Positions 1 through 7,535 of a DNA stretch of 51,882 nt are shown here, one piece after another. Numbering within the stretch: the stretch's first letter is position 1; every line of letters begins with the position of its first letter. The DNA is from DATKGX01 sp035510555. Lineage in GTDB: Bacteria > Patescibacteriota > Microgenomatia > Levybacterales > UBA12049. The translations under genes were made by a program, and so were the position numbers. The DNA lies in assembly GCA_035510555.1 (NCBI GenBank), contig DATKGX010000028.1, positions 1 to 51,882 on the forward strand. The letters run 5' to 3'. Under the pieces are notes generated by a model. That model was not told where the DNA came from, made no database searches, and was given only the letters and a program-made list of their open reading frames with translations.

Positions 1-2
1 AT

Positions 3-836
3 CTTTTGATTGATAATAAAAAGATTCCGGTGATTTCGCAAAAAGACCCAACTCTTCTTCCATGGAAAGACTTAAATGTGGACGTGGTGATTGAGTCAAC
101 CGGCGAGTTTACCTCTGAGGAGAAACTCAAAACTCATTTAACCGCCGGCGCCAAATCAGTCATTTTGTCCGCACCGGTCAAGGAGGGGAATGTTCCGACA
201 ATTGTCCTTTCCGTCAATCCAGACAAGTTTGTCGGCCAAACAATGATTAATAACGCTTCCTGCACGACCAATTGCATCGCGCCGGTGGCAAAAATTATGG
301 TAGATAGTTTTGGGGTGGAAAAAGCGATGATGACCACCATTCACGGTTACACTTCCGACCAAAGATTACAAGACGGCGGACATAAAGATTACCGAAGGGG
401 CCGGGCGGCGGCGCAAAACATTGTTCCCACATCAACAGGCGCCACGATTGCCGCAACTCAAGCAGTGCCCGAATTAAGCGGGCTTTTTGAAGGATTATCG
501 CTTCGGGTTCCGGTGGCGGTTGGTTCACTTTCCGATTTCACTTTTATTTTAAAAAGAGAAGTTACCAAGCAGGAAGTCAACGATATTTTCCGCAAGGCCT
601 CGCAGTCAACAGTTTACAATGGTATTTTGGCAGTGACCGAAGATCCGTTGGTTAGTAGCGATATTATCGGTAGTCCTTATTCGGCGATTGTTGATTTATC
701 CTTAACGCAAGTTATCGGCAACATGGTCAAAGTAATTGCCTGGTATGATAACGAATATGGTTATGCCAACCGTTTGGTCGAAGAAGTGATCATGGTGGGA
801 AAGAGATTAGTTGCCCAGACAGGCGGAGCAGTATGA
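3..836 (+). CDS. gap: Type I glyceraldehyde-3-phosphate dehydrogenase, 5'-truncated by the window edge
   Basis: Catalyses oxidative phosphorylation of glyceraldehyde-3-phosphate to 1,3-bisphosphoglycerate in cytosolic glycolysis. The frame is open to the left edge, so the N-terminal Rossmann part is missing and the true start lies outside the window. The visible part carries the active-site motif ASCTTNC (Cys about residue 86 of the fragment), the TTIHGYTSDQ segment, the RRGRAAAQNIVPTSTGA stretch and the C-terminal WYDNEYGYANR motif, all typical of type I GAPDH. The TGA stop overlaps the ATG of the next gene (ATGA), so the two are probably translationally coupled. The identification is secure; only the 5' end is unknown. 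Confidence 0.96.
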   Translation, partial: LLIDNKKIPVISQKDPTLLPWKDLNVDVVIESTGEFTSEEKLKTHLTAGAKSVILSAPVKEGNVPTIVLSVNPDKFVGQTMINNASCTTNCIAPVAKIMVDSFGVEKAMMTTIHGYTSDQRLQDGGHKDYRRGRAAAQNIVPTSTGATIAATQAVPELSGLFEGLSLRVPVAVGSLSDFTFILKREVTKQEVNDIFRKASQSTVYNGILAVTEDPLVSSDIIGSPYSAIVDLSLTQVIGNMVKVIAWYDNEYGYANRLVEEVIMVGKRLVAQTGGAV

Positions 837-1429
837 GTAACCACGAACCAATAGAGCTAGCGGGAATTAGAAATATTACCATCTCCGGAAGAATCGGGGC
901 CGGCGCGACGACGCTAGCCAAAAAACTTTCCGGCGTACTCAATTGGCCTTTGCTTGAGGGGGGAGATTTGTTCGAGAAAATCCACAAACAGTTAAACATC
1001 AGTCAAGTTGATGTGTTGCAACGGCCGGATAGTTTTGACCTTCAGTTTGAAGTGCAAATTAAAAAAATTTTGACCGAGGAAAAACAGCAAATTATTCAAA
1101 GTCATTTGGCCGGCTTTGATATTCAGGGGTTAGCAGGGGTTTATAAGATTTTGGTAATTTGTCAGGATCCGCAAGGAGAAGACAAGGCCGACATTCGGAT
1201 AGATAGACTGATGAATAGAGATGGAATTTCCTTGCAGGAAGCAAAGCATGAAGCTTTAGTCAGGGAAGAAGAAAACCTGGAAAAATTCAGAAAGTTATAT
1301 GCACACAATGACCAGAGTTGGATTTATTGGAATCCAAAGTACTACGATTTAATTGTTAATACATATTCCCTCAATAGAGAAGAGGCTTTGGAATTTGTCT
1401 TGGAAAAAATCGGATTTGCAAAGCTGTAG
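833..1429 (+). CDS. Cytidylate-kinase-like P-loop protein with a degenerate Walker A
   Basis: 198 aa. The N-terminal TISGRIGAGATTLAKKL segment (residues 17-33) resembles the P-loop of CMP/dCMP kinases, and an LMNRDGISLQEA stretch followed by a charged helix resembles the lid region of the archaeal-type cytidylate kinase-like family. The invariant Walker A lysine (GxxGxGK[ST]) is replaced by Ala25. The protein may therefore use another basic residue, bind nucleotide without the usual catalysis, or belong to a divergent subfamily. It overlaps gap by 4 nt and is likely co-translated with it. The family call is inferred from motif and length; the substrate is unknown. Confidence 0.6.
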   Translation: MSNHEPIELAGIRNITISGRIGAGATTLAKKLSGVLNWPLLEGGDLFEKIHKQLNISQVDVLQRPDSFDLQFEVQIKKILTEEKQQIIQSHLAGFDIQGLAGVYKILVICQDPQGEDKADIRIDRLMNRDGISLQEAKHEALVREEENLEKFRKLYAHNDQSWIYWNPKYYDLIVNTYSLNREEALEFVLEKIGFAKL

Positions 1430-1441
1430 TATAATGTCGAT

Positions 1442-1975
1442 ATGAAAAAACTCTTAATTCTAATTTTGCCAATTTTATTTTTCTTTAGTTTCCAACCGGT
1501 GTTGGCGCAAAGTACGCCATCGGCGCAAATTCTTAATGCTCAATATAACCTTCCGTACGAAGGCATTTTGCCCGATAATCCTTTATATTTTTTAAAAGCT
1601 TTAAGAGATAACGCCTTAAACTTTTTGATTACGGATCCGGTAAAAAAAGCTAATTATGATCTTTTGATGGCGGATAAACGGCTTAGCGCGGCCAGCGCGC
1701 TTTTAAATAAAGGGAAGGTAGATTTAGCGATTACGACTCTTTCAAAATCGGGGAATTATTTTTATCTTGCCGTTCAGCAAGCCGCTGATGCCAAAAAACA
1801 GGGGGAAAATGTCAACGATTTACTGTCGACACTAATTACAGCGTCCTTAAAACATCAACAAGTAGTTTACAAAATGGAGCAGCAGTCAACAGGAGACGCA
1901 AGACTTGTTTTACAAGATTCGCAAAAAAGAATTGAAGATATGCAAAAATCGGTTGAGTTATTAAAGGCTAAATAA
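1442..1975 (+). CDS. Secreted DUF5667-like protein
   Basis: 177 aa. An N-terminal signal peptide (Lys-Lys, then a Leu/Ile/Phe-rich core, cleavage probably after VLAQ at about residue 23) is followed by the motif NLPYEGILPDNPLYFLKALRD. That motif marks the DUF5667 family common in CPR bacteria. The rest is helical and charged, with possible coiled coil in the last 40 residues. Function is unknown; it probably acts outside the membrane. A TATAAT box at 1430-1435 ends exactly 6 nt before the ATG, so the message is predicted to be leaderless. Confidence 0.7.
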   Translation: MKKLLILILPILFFFSFQPVLAQSTPSAQILNAQYNLPYEGILPDNPLYFLKALRDNALNFLITDPVKKANYDLLMADKRLSAASALLNKGKVDLAITTLSKSGNYFYLAVQQAADAKKQGENVNDLLSTLITASLKHQQVVYKMEQQSTGDARLVLQDSQKRIEDMQKSVELLKAK

Positions 1976-2134
1976 CTGTAGTTTCTCCATAAATAGAATA
2001 ATTTTTGTGTACTGCTTTTTGACTGAGATTTCCTGAAATAAAACTTTTCTGCCTCGTTTTTGAAAGTGATTAATATTTGGACCAAAATTGAAGCTAAAAT
2101 TAAACTTGACATATTTTGATATATATGTTAATAG

Positions 2135-2186
2135 TTGACAGGGTAGATGTAGCGTCATATTATTTTTGTGGCACTATATCTAGCGT
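2135..2186 (+). promoter_or_regulatory. nrdR-nrdJ promoter with NrdR-box-like operator
   Basis: TTGACA (2135-2140), a 17-bp spacer and TATTAT (2158-2163) form a near-consensus sigma70-type promoter. Just downstream, around the expected start point, GCACTATATCTAGCGT (2171-2186) resembles the known NrdR box, a near-palindrome of the form aCaCwATATaTwGtGt. Placement over the start region fits repression by NrdR. A paired second box, usual for NrdR, was not clearly seen; an AT-rich stretch near 2113-2129 is only a weak candidate. The rest of the 258-nt gap upstream of nrdR shows nothing else recognisable. Confidence 0.6.
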
Positions 2187-2233
2187 TTTAAGGCATCAAA
2201 TATAAATAAAGCTAAAGGTGCCAACAGCAAGAT

Positions 2234-2683
2234 ATGAAGTGTCCATATTGCGGCAGTAAAGATACAGAAGTCGTTGAAACCAGAGACAGCGAGGACTTAG
2301 AAACCATCAGACGAAGAAGGGAATGTGTGACTTGCGGCAAGAGGTTTACGACTTACGAAAGAATCGAGAACATTAATTTAATAGTTATCAAAAAGGACGG
2401 GAAACGGGAACAGTTCGACAGAGACAAATTAAAACGGGGAATCATCAGAAGTTGCGAAAAAACCAAAGTATCTCTTGAAGACATTGAAAAGATAGTCACG
2501 GAAATCGAGCGGGAACTGCGAACTGCCGATTCGGTTGAAGTAGAGAGCAAAAAAATCGGACAGATGGTTGCCACCCGGCTTAAGACCATGGATAAGGTGG
2601 CGTACATTCGATTTTCGAGCGTTTTCCGAAGATTTGTTGACGTAGAAGATTTTGAAAAAGAAGTTAAAAGGTTAATTAAATAA
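2234..2683 (+). CDS. nrdR: Transcriptional repressor NrdR
   Basis: 149 aa, the normal length of NrdR. An N-terminal zinc ribbon uses CPYC (residues 3-6) and CVTC (31-34), followed by the RRRRE and RFTTYER motifs. Residues about 46-136 form an ATP-cone domain (VIKKDGKREQFDRDKL). NrdR represses ribonucleotide reductase genes when its ATP cone binds dATP/ATP. Here it lies immediately upstream of the reductase gene (1-nt gap), and the promoter carries a matching operator, so the pair is very probably autoregulated as one operon. Confidence 0.95.
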   Translation: MKCPYCGSKDTEVVETRDSEDLETIRRRRECVTCGKRFTTYERIENINLIVIKKDGKREQFDRDKLKRGIIRSCEKTKVSLEDIEKIVTEIERELRTADSVEVESKKIGQMVATRLKTMDKVAYIRFSSVFRRFVDVEDFEKEVKRLIK

Positions 2684-2684
2684 T

Positions 2685-5096
2685 ATGAAACTGGACGGAA
2701 TAAGAGAAAAAGTATTTTTAGATAGATACTCTTTAAAAGATAAAGCGGGAAAGCCAATGGAAAAAACTCCGGATGAAATGTGGAAGAGAGTGGCAAAAGG
2801 AATTGCCGGCGTGGAAAAGCCAAAGAACCGCAAAAAATGGGAGAAGAAATTTAATGAGTTAATGCAGGACTTCAAATTTTTGCCGGGCGGAAGAATTTTG
2901 GCCGGCGCGGGAACCGGTTTCGATGTCACTTATTATAATTGTTTTGTTATTCCAAACCCGCCGGATTCCAGAGGCGGTATCATGGCAAACCTCACTCAAA
3001 TGATTGAGATTATGGCTCACGGTGGCGGAGTGGGACTCAACTTATCTTCTCTTCGTCCCCGCGGTTCAAGAGTAAAAAAAGTCAACGGCTTTTCCTCCGG
3101 TCCAATCAATTGGGCGGAATTATATTCACTGGCGACTAAAGACATTGTTCAGCAGGGAGGTTCAAGAAGAGGCGCTTTAATGTTAATGCTTTGGGATTGG
3201 CATCCGGACATCGAAGAGTTTATTACCGTCAAACAAGATCTAAATAAAATTAACGGTGCCAATCTGTCGGTTTGTCTTTCCGACGCTTTTATGGAAGCGG
3301 TCAAAAAGAACGGCGATTGGGATTTGGTTTATCCGGATTTGGATGATCCAAAATATGATAAAAAATGGACCGGCGATTTGAATGCTTGGAAAAAAATCGG
3401 CGGCAAAGTCAAAGTCCTCAAAACGATTAAAGCAAAATACCTCTGGGATTTAATTTGTACCGCCGCATGGCAGTCGGCCGAGCCGGGATTGCACTTTTTA
3501 GACAGAAGCAATAAAAGGAGCAATACTTATTATTTTGAAACTTTAATCGCGACTAATCCTTGCGGTGAACAGCCGCTATCGGCTTGGGCGGTCTGTAATT
3601 TGGGCGCCATTAATTTGTCGGCTTACGTTAAAAACAAACAATTTGATTACGATAATTTTGCCAAAGATGTTCAAGTGGCAACAAGATTTTTAGATAACGT
3701 CATTGACGACACCTACTATTTCTATAAAGAGAACGAGAAAGTCGCCAAAGATATCCGAAGGCAAGGCTTAGGAATTTTAGGGCTGGCGGACGCTTTAATC
3801 AAAATGGAAGTTAGATATGGTTCCGAAGATTCTCTAAAAATTATTGATAAAATCTTCAAAACCCTACGCGATAATGCTTATACTGCATCTTCAGACATTG
3901 CTAAAGAAAAAGGCTCTTTTCCTAAATACAACAAGGAAAAATATCAAAAAGGCTTCCATATTCAGAATTTACCCAAGGAAATACGCGCTAAAATTGCCAA
4001 ACAGGGGATTAGAAACGCGGTTTTGCTAACGATTGCTCCGACCGGCTCAACGTCACTTCTATCCGGAGTGTCATCCGGGGTAGAACCGGTTTATGAATTT
4101 GAATATACCCGTCGCGACAGACTTGGGGAGCATAAAATGTATCATCCGCTGTTTGAAGAATGGAAAAAACAACATCCGGATGAGAAAAAGCCGGATTATT
4201 TTGCTTCGGCCAATGATTTATCGCCGGAGGATCACGTTAAAGTGCAAGCCGTAGCGCAAGGATATATTGATTCATCGATTTCCAAAACAGTCAACGCGCC
4301 AAAAGGTCACACCGTTGAAGACGTCGAAAGACTTTACATGTTGGCTTATGACATGGGATTAAAAGGTATCACTTACATGCGTGATGGTAGTCGGGCGGGA
4401 GTTTTGGAAAGAATTGAAGAAAAAAAGGAGCCGGTGGTTGTGCCGCAAGTCCAAACTGCTTTGCCGGTAATTCCAAGGCCAAATATGGTAGAGGGCGTTA
4501 CTTACGGAACCGACACTCCGGTTGGTAAAACTTTTATCACGATTAATCATGACGAGAATAAACAGCCATTCGAAGTTTTTATCACCGTTGGTAAATCCGG
4601 TTCCGATGTCGCCGCGATGGCAGATGCGTTAGGGCGAATGATTTCGCTTAATTTAAGACTCAACGGCGCCTTAGCACCGCGGGAGAGAATCAGACAAGTG
4701 GTTGCGCAATTAATTGGGATTGGTGGAGCCAGAAGTGTTGGTTTTGGTGAATATAAGGTTCGTTCTCTTCCGGATGCAATTGCCAAAGTTTTATCAAAAC
4801 ACTTTGAATTCAAGGTCAATGGGGTGGTCGAGGACAGAAATCCAAACGCACATAACGGTAATGGCGTTAATGCTCATCTAAATGGACATTCTTTGCCGAT
4901 TGCCGCGGACGCGGCGCCAAGAGAAGAAGAAATTATTAAAATCGAACAGCTATCTTTACAAACGCCAGGCGGTGCACTTTCAAATGACGAAACAGCCACC
5001 AGCCTTTATGATATCTGCCCCGAGTGCGGTGCGGCCAGTTTTGCTTACGAGGAAGGTTGCAAAAAATGCTACGCCTGCGGTTATTCCGAGTGCTAG
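2685..5096 (+). CDS. nrdJ: Adenosylcobalamin-dependent ribonucleotide reductase (class II)
   Basis: 803 aa. Reduces ribonucleotides to deoxyribonucleotides using a thiyl radical generated from adenosylcobalamin; works without oxygen. FLPGGRILAGAG (about 65-76) and VTYYNCFVIP (Cys86, redox-active) open the barrel. NPCGEQPL lies near residue 290 and APTGSTSLLSGVSSGVEP near 450, all class II landmarks. A TSCPD-type region follows after about residue 600. The last 17 residues carry the Cys-rich tail CKKCYACGYSEC, used to reduce the active site. It is cotranscribed with nrdR and followed at once by a cobalamin riboswitch and B12-related genes, which matches its cofactor need. Confidence 0.95.
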   Translation: MKLDGIREKVFLDRYSLKDKAGKPMEKTPDEMWKRVAKGIAGVEKPKNRKKWEKKFNELMQDFKFLPGGRILAGAGTGFDVTYYNCFVIPNPPDSRGGIMANLTQMIEIMAHGGGVGLNLSSLRPRGSRVKKVNGFSSGPINWAELYSLATKDIVQQGGSRRGALMLMLWDWHPDIEEFITVKQDLNKINGANLSVCLSDAFMEAVKKNGDWDLVYPDLDDPKYDKKWTGDLNAWKKIGGKVKVLKTIKAKYLWDLICTAAWQSAEPGLHFLDRSNKRSNTYYFETLIATNPCGEQPLSAWAVCNLGAINLSAYVKNKQFDYDNFAKDVQVATRFLDNVIDDTYYFYKENEKVAKDIRRQGLGILGLADALIKMEVRYGSEDSLKIIDKIFKTLRDNAYTASSDIAKEKGSFPKYNKEKYQKGFHIQNLPKEIRAKIAKQGIRNAVLLTIAPTGSTSLLSGVSSGVEPVYEFEYTRRDRLGEHKMYHPLFEEWKKQHPDEKKPDYFASANDLSPEDHVKVQAVAQGYIDSSISKTVNAPKGHTVEDVERLYMLAYDMGLKGITYMRDGSRAGVLERIEEKKEPVVVPQVQTALPVIPRPNMVEGVTYGTDTPVGKTFITINHDENKQPFEVFITVGKSGSDVAAMADALGRMISLNLRLNGALAPRERIRQVVAQLIGIGGARSVGFGEYKVRSLPDAIAKVLSKHFEFKVNGVVEDRNPNAHNGNGVNAHLNGHSLPIAADAAPREEEIIKIEQLSLQTPGGALSNDETATSLYDICPECGAASFAYEEGCKKCYACGYSEC

Positions 5097-5109
5097 CTAA
5101 ATAATTTAA

Positions 5110-5221
5110 AAGTAAATATAGGTAATCCTAGCGGAAATCTAGGACTGTGCCGCAACTGTTAAAGTCAGAAAACTATATTTATTTTGTTTCCCGAGCAGGA
5201 GCTTGTTATCCTTCTCGGGAA
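5110..5221 (+). promoter_or_regulatory. Cobalamin riboswitch with downstream hairpin
   Basis: The order AGGTAATCC..GCGG..TAGGACTGTGCCGCAACTGT..AGTCAGAAAAC (5120-5173) matches the conserved core of cobalamin riboswitches (B12-box type). It is enclosed by an 8-bp stem, AAATATAG (5114-5121) with CTATATTT (5173-5180), and contains an inner stem CCTAG/CTAGG (5127-5131/5139-5143). A strong hairpin follows, TTCCCGAG (5188-5195) with CTCGGGAA (5214-5221), then a GAGAAGG ribosome site (5224-5230) and seven T before ATG. The layout suggests control of translation, or termination, of the downstream B12 genes. It begins 13 nt after the nrdJ stop, so nrdJ itself is not under it. Confidence 0.82.
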
Positions 5222-5237
5222 TAGAGAAGGTTTTTTT

Positions 5238-5924
5238 ATGTACAAGATGAACGAGAAGGTAAAAATGAATATTCTTAAAAACAAAGGGCTAATTTTTTTA
5301 ACCTTGCTGGTGTTGGGGTTACTTATTCCATCCATTTTTACCCCACAAGTAACACAAGCAGATAAGCGACAGGAAGTTCTGGCGCCTGCCGCAAAAACCG
5401 TTTCGTTAACACCCACGCCGACCGTAACTGTTGTTCCTTCTCCGACTCCGACTCCGGTTGTAACTCCTACGCCCACTCTAACAGTAACTACTACTCCTTC
5501 TCCGACTCCAAACCCGAGCACAACTCCGACTCCAACGTTATTAGTAGTCGACACGCCTACTCCTACACCGACATTAACACCGACTCCGACTCCAACCGAG
5601 ACTCCATCTCCCACACCAGCAGGATTAAATATCCAAATAGGAATTGATTATGCTGGACAAAAAACAGCTGACTCGTACCCTATAAAAGTGAGTCAAGGTC
5701 AGTCAGCTTGGGACGCAGTGGTTTCAGCGGTTGGCTCAAGTAACTTACAATATACAGATTACGGAGGGGACATGGGTATTTTTATAACCGGGTTTAATGG
5801 TATAACCGCAGCCTCAAATCAGTATTTCGAATTTAGGGTAAATGGTGTATCATCAACCTCAGGAGTTTCAAGCTATAAGTGTAGCGATGGTGATAAATTG
5901 GATTTTGTCTTAACATCGTTTTAG
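5238..5924 (+). CDS. Secreted DUF4430 (transcobalamin-like) protein with Pro/Thr linker
   Basis: 228 aa from this start. Domains in order: basic N terminus, one hydrophobic segment (signal peptide or anchor), a low-complexity PTPTPT linker of about 75 residues, then a C-terminal domain of about 100 residues. In that domain, QGQSAWDAVVSAV, the YFEFRVNGV motif and CSDGDKLDFVLTSF match the DUF4430 fold found at the C terminus of transcobalamin. Position directly behind a cobalamin riboswitch supports a role as a surface cobalamin-binding protein. Two starts have good ribosome sites, 5238 and 5265; the first is nearest the riboswitch hairpin. No lipobox or sortase signal is visible. The ligand is inferred. 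Confidence 0.75.
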   Translation: MYKMNEKVKMNILKNKGLIFLTLLVLGLLIPSIFTPQVTQADKRQEVLAPAAKTVSLTPTPTVTVVPSPTPTPVVTPTPTLTVTTTPSPTPNPSTTPTPTLLVVDTPTPTPTLTPTPTPTETPSPTPAGLNIQIGIDYAGQKTADSYPIKVSQGQSAWDAVVSAVGSSNLQYTDYGGDMGIFITGFNGITAASNQYFEFRVNGVSSTSGVSSYKCSDGDKLDFVLTSF

Positions 5925-5926
5925 AT

Positions 5927-6454
5927 ATGAATAAATCTAACTTTAAAAATTTAATTAGTCCATTATTGGTAATACTAGTTGCTGTTTTAATGAGGCTTTT
6001 GCCGCATCTGCCTAATTTTACGCCGATTGCGGCGATGGCTCTTTTTGGCGGAGCGTATTTAAATAAAAAATATGCGCTTGTCATTCCGCTTGCGGCAATG
6101 TTTATCTCAGATATTTTCTTGGGTTTCCATTCAACTATGCCTTATGTTTATGGAAGCTTTATTCTGACGGGAATAATTGGTTTGTGGCTAAAAAAACACA
6201 AAAGCGCAAAAAATGTAGTCTGCTCATCTCTTGTTTCTTCAATCTTGTTTTTCTTGATAACTAATTTTGGAGTTTGGGCGGCGGGATGGTATCCGCGAAC
6301 TTTGAGCGGGTTAATGGAGAGTTATGTAATGGGAATTCCATTTTTCAAAAGCACCGTTTTAGGTGACCTTTGTTATAGCGGGGTATTTTTCGGCGCATAT
6401 GAATTGGCTCAACTTCTTATAACAAGGCATAGTCTCAATAAGGCTCACTCTTAA
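5927..6454 (+). CDS. DUF6580-like membrane protein, candidate cobalamin permease component
   Basis: 175 aa with about five hydrophobic segments. The NFTPIAAMALFGGAYLNKK segment near residues 25-45 is the mark of DUF6580, a family that resembles ECF-transporter substrate-binding (S) components. It starts 2 nt after the DUF4430 gene and is followed by a cobalamin adenosyltransferase, all behind one riboswitch, so cobalamin or a precursor is the likely substrate. No ECF ATPase or T subunit is in the window; these could be encoded elsewhere or absent. The transport role is inferred from context. Confidence 0.65.
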   Translation: MNKSNFKNLISPLLVILVAVLMRLLPHLPNFTPIAAMALFGGAYLNKKYALVIPLAAMFISDIFLGFHSTMPYVYGSFILTGIIGLWLKKHKSAKNVVCSSLVSSILFFLITNFGVWAAGWYPRTLSGLMESYVMGIPFFKSTVLGDLCYSGVFFGAYELAQLLITRHSLNKAHS

Positions 6455-6468
6455 AGAAAGGATTACTT

Positions 6469-7014
6469 ATGCCAATCTATACAAAATTTGGTGATAAAGG
6501 TAAGACCGCCCTTCATACTGGTAAAACAGTTTCTAAAAACAGCATTCGAGTGGAAGCTTACGGAAATTTGGATGAATTGAATAGTTTTTTGGGGGTAGTC
6601 TTAACTTACGTGAAAGATAGAAAAATCAAAGCGCAAATTTTGCAAATCCAAAACGATTTGTTTGAAATTGGAGCAAACCTGGCCGGACCTGGGGAGAAAG
6701 GACAGCAAGCGTTAGCGCTGAAACTCAAAACACGAGTTACCGAGTTTGAAAAAATCATCGATTTGTTAACCGCCAAAATGCCCAAACTCAAAAACTTCAT
6801 TCTGCCAAGCGGAAAAACCGGTTCGCTACTACATTACACTAGAACTATTGCCAGACGAGCAGAAAGAAGAACAGTCGCTTTAGCGGAAAAAGAGCCGGTG
6901 CTGGATGAAGTTTTAATTTATCTAAATAGACTTTCCGACTTATTATTTACATTTGCCAGATTTCTAAACCATAAAGAAAAACAACCAGAAGTTATTTGGT
7001 CTCCAAAGCCTTAA
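6469..7014 (+). CDS. ATP:cob(I)alamin adenosyltransferase, PduO type
   Basis: 181 aa. Transfers the adenosyl group of ATP to cob(I)alamin, making the cofactor needed by the nearby class II ribonucleotide reductase. The N-terminal YTKFGDKGKTALHTG matches the family motif (Y-T-x-x-G-D-x-G-x-T-x-L). VEAYGNLDELNSFLG (residues 24-38) and the C-terminal ARRAERRTVAL helix are also characteristic of the PduO/MMAB trimeric fold. A ribosome site GAAAGGA precedes the ATG. It is the last gene behind the cobalamin riboswitch. Called with high confidence; whether cobO- or pduO-like naming is used is a convention. Confidence 0.9.
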   Translation: MPIYTKFGDKGKTALHTGKTVSKNSIRVEAYGNLDELNSFLGVVLTYVKDRKIKAQILQIQNDLFEIGANLAGPGEKGQQALALKLKTRVTEFEKIIDLLTAKMPKLKNFILPSGKTGSLLHYTRTIARRAERRTVALAEKEPVLDEVLIYLNRLSDLLFTFARFLNHKEKQPEVIWSPKP

Positions 7015-7055
7015 ATTCAATTGTCCTTTAAACACATAAATGTTATTATTAACGT

Positions 7056-7532
7056 ATGGATGACACTGCTCAAAAACAAACTCAACCGCAAGCTCCGGTT
7101 CAACCGGTGGTTCAAACGCCTCTTCAAGTACCAGTAGCGCCAACCGGAACAACTAAAAAAGAAGTAGAGATGGCGCCGGTTAGTGATTATGTTAGACCTT
7201 CGGAGCCGGAGCCAATTAAAGACAAGGAGGTAGTTGAAGCAGGTATTGCTGAAGCAGAAAGAGAGATAAAATTAGAAGAAGTGCATGAAAAAATGGGAGT
7301 TCGGTTGTCGGCGGAATCAACGCCGGTTAAAACGCAGCCCTCTGGCATGGTGCAATTGCCTTTGGATGAAAAAGAAGCAGAAAAAATGGTTAAAAAAGGT
7401 CCGGGTCACAACATCAATCTAGAAAAATTTATCGATGGTTTATTCTTTGCCGATTCGGTTTACGGCTTGGCGCAATTAATGATGAAACATTTTAAAAGAA
7501 TTCAGAGTAAATTAACTGGTCAAAAAACTTAA
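7056..7532 (+). CDS. Hypothetical protein paired with the coupling ATPase gene
   Basis: 158 aa. The first 50 residues are rich in Gln, Pro and Val and look disordered. A charged helical stretch follows (about residues 60-100), then a short C-terminal segment with hydrophobic face (FIDGLFFADSVYGLAQLMMKHF). No signal peptide is seen. It has its own promoter: TTGTCC (7021-7026), 17-bp spacer, TATTAT (7044-7049), with only 6 nt before ATG, so leaderless. The next gene follows after 3 nt. It may tether or regulate the ATPase; this is inference from position only. Confidence 0.6.
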   Translation: MDDTAQKQTQPQAPVQPVVQTPLQVPVAPTGTTKKEVEMAPVSDYVRPSEPEPIKDKEVVEAGIAEAEREIKLEEVHEKMGVRLSAESTPVKTQPSGMVQLPLDEKEAEKMVKKGPGHNINLEKFIDGLFFADSVYGLAQLMMKHFKRIQSKLTGQKT

Positions 7533-7535
7533 AAT

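Noticed and set aside
2353..2823. 156-aa minus-strand ORF across nrdR and nrdJ
   Set aside because: Lies opposite two clearly coding genes, has no ribosome site and a composition typical of an antisense frame.
5401..5612. Tandem CCGACTCC-like repeats that might suggest a CRISPR or satellite
   Set aside because: They encode the PTPTPT linker in frame with no regular repeat-spacer pattern.
5165..5614. 149-aa minus-strand ORF rich in Val-Gly repeats
   Set aside because: It is the antisense image of the Pro/Thr-rich linker of the DUF4430 protein; the low-complexity repeat keeps the frame open.
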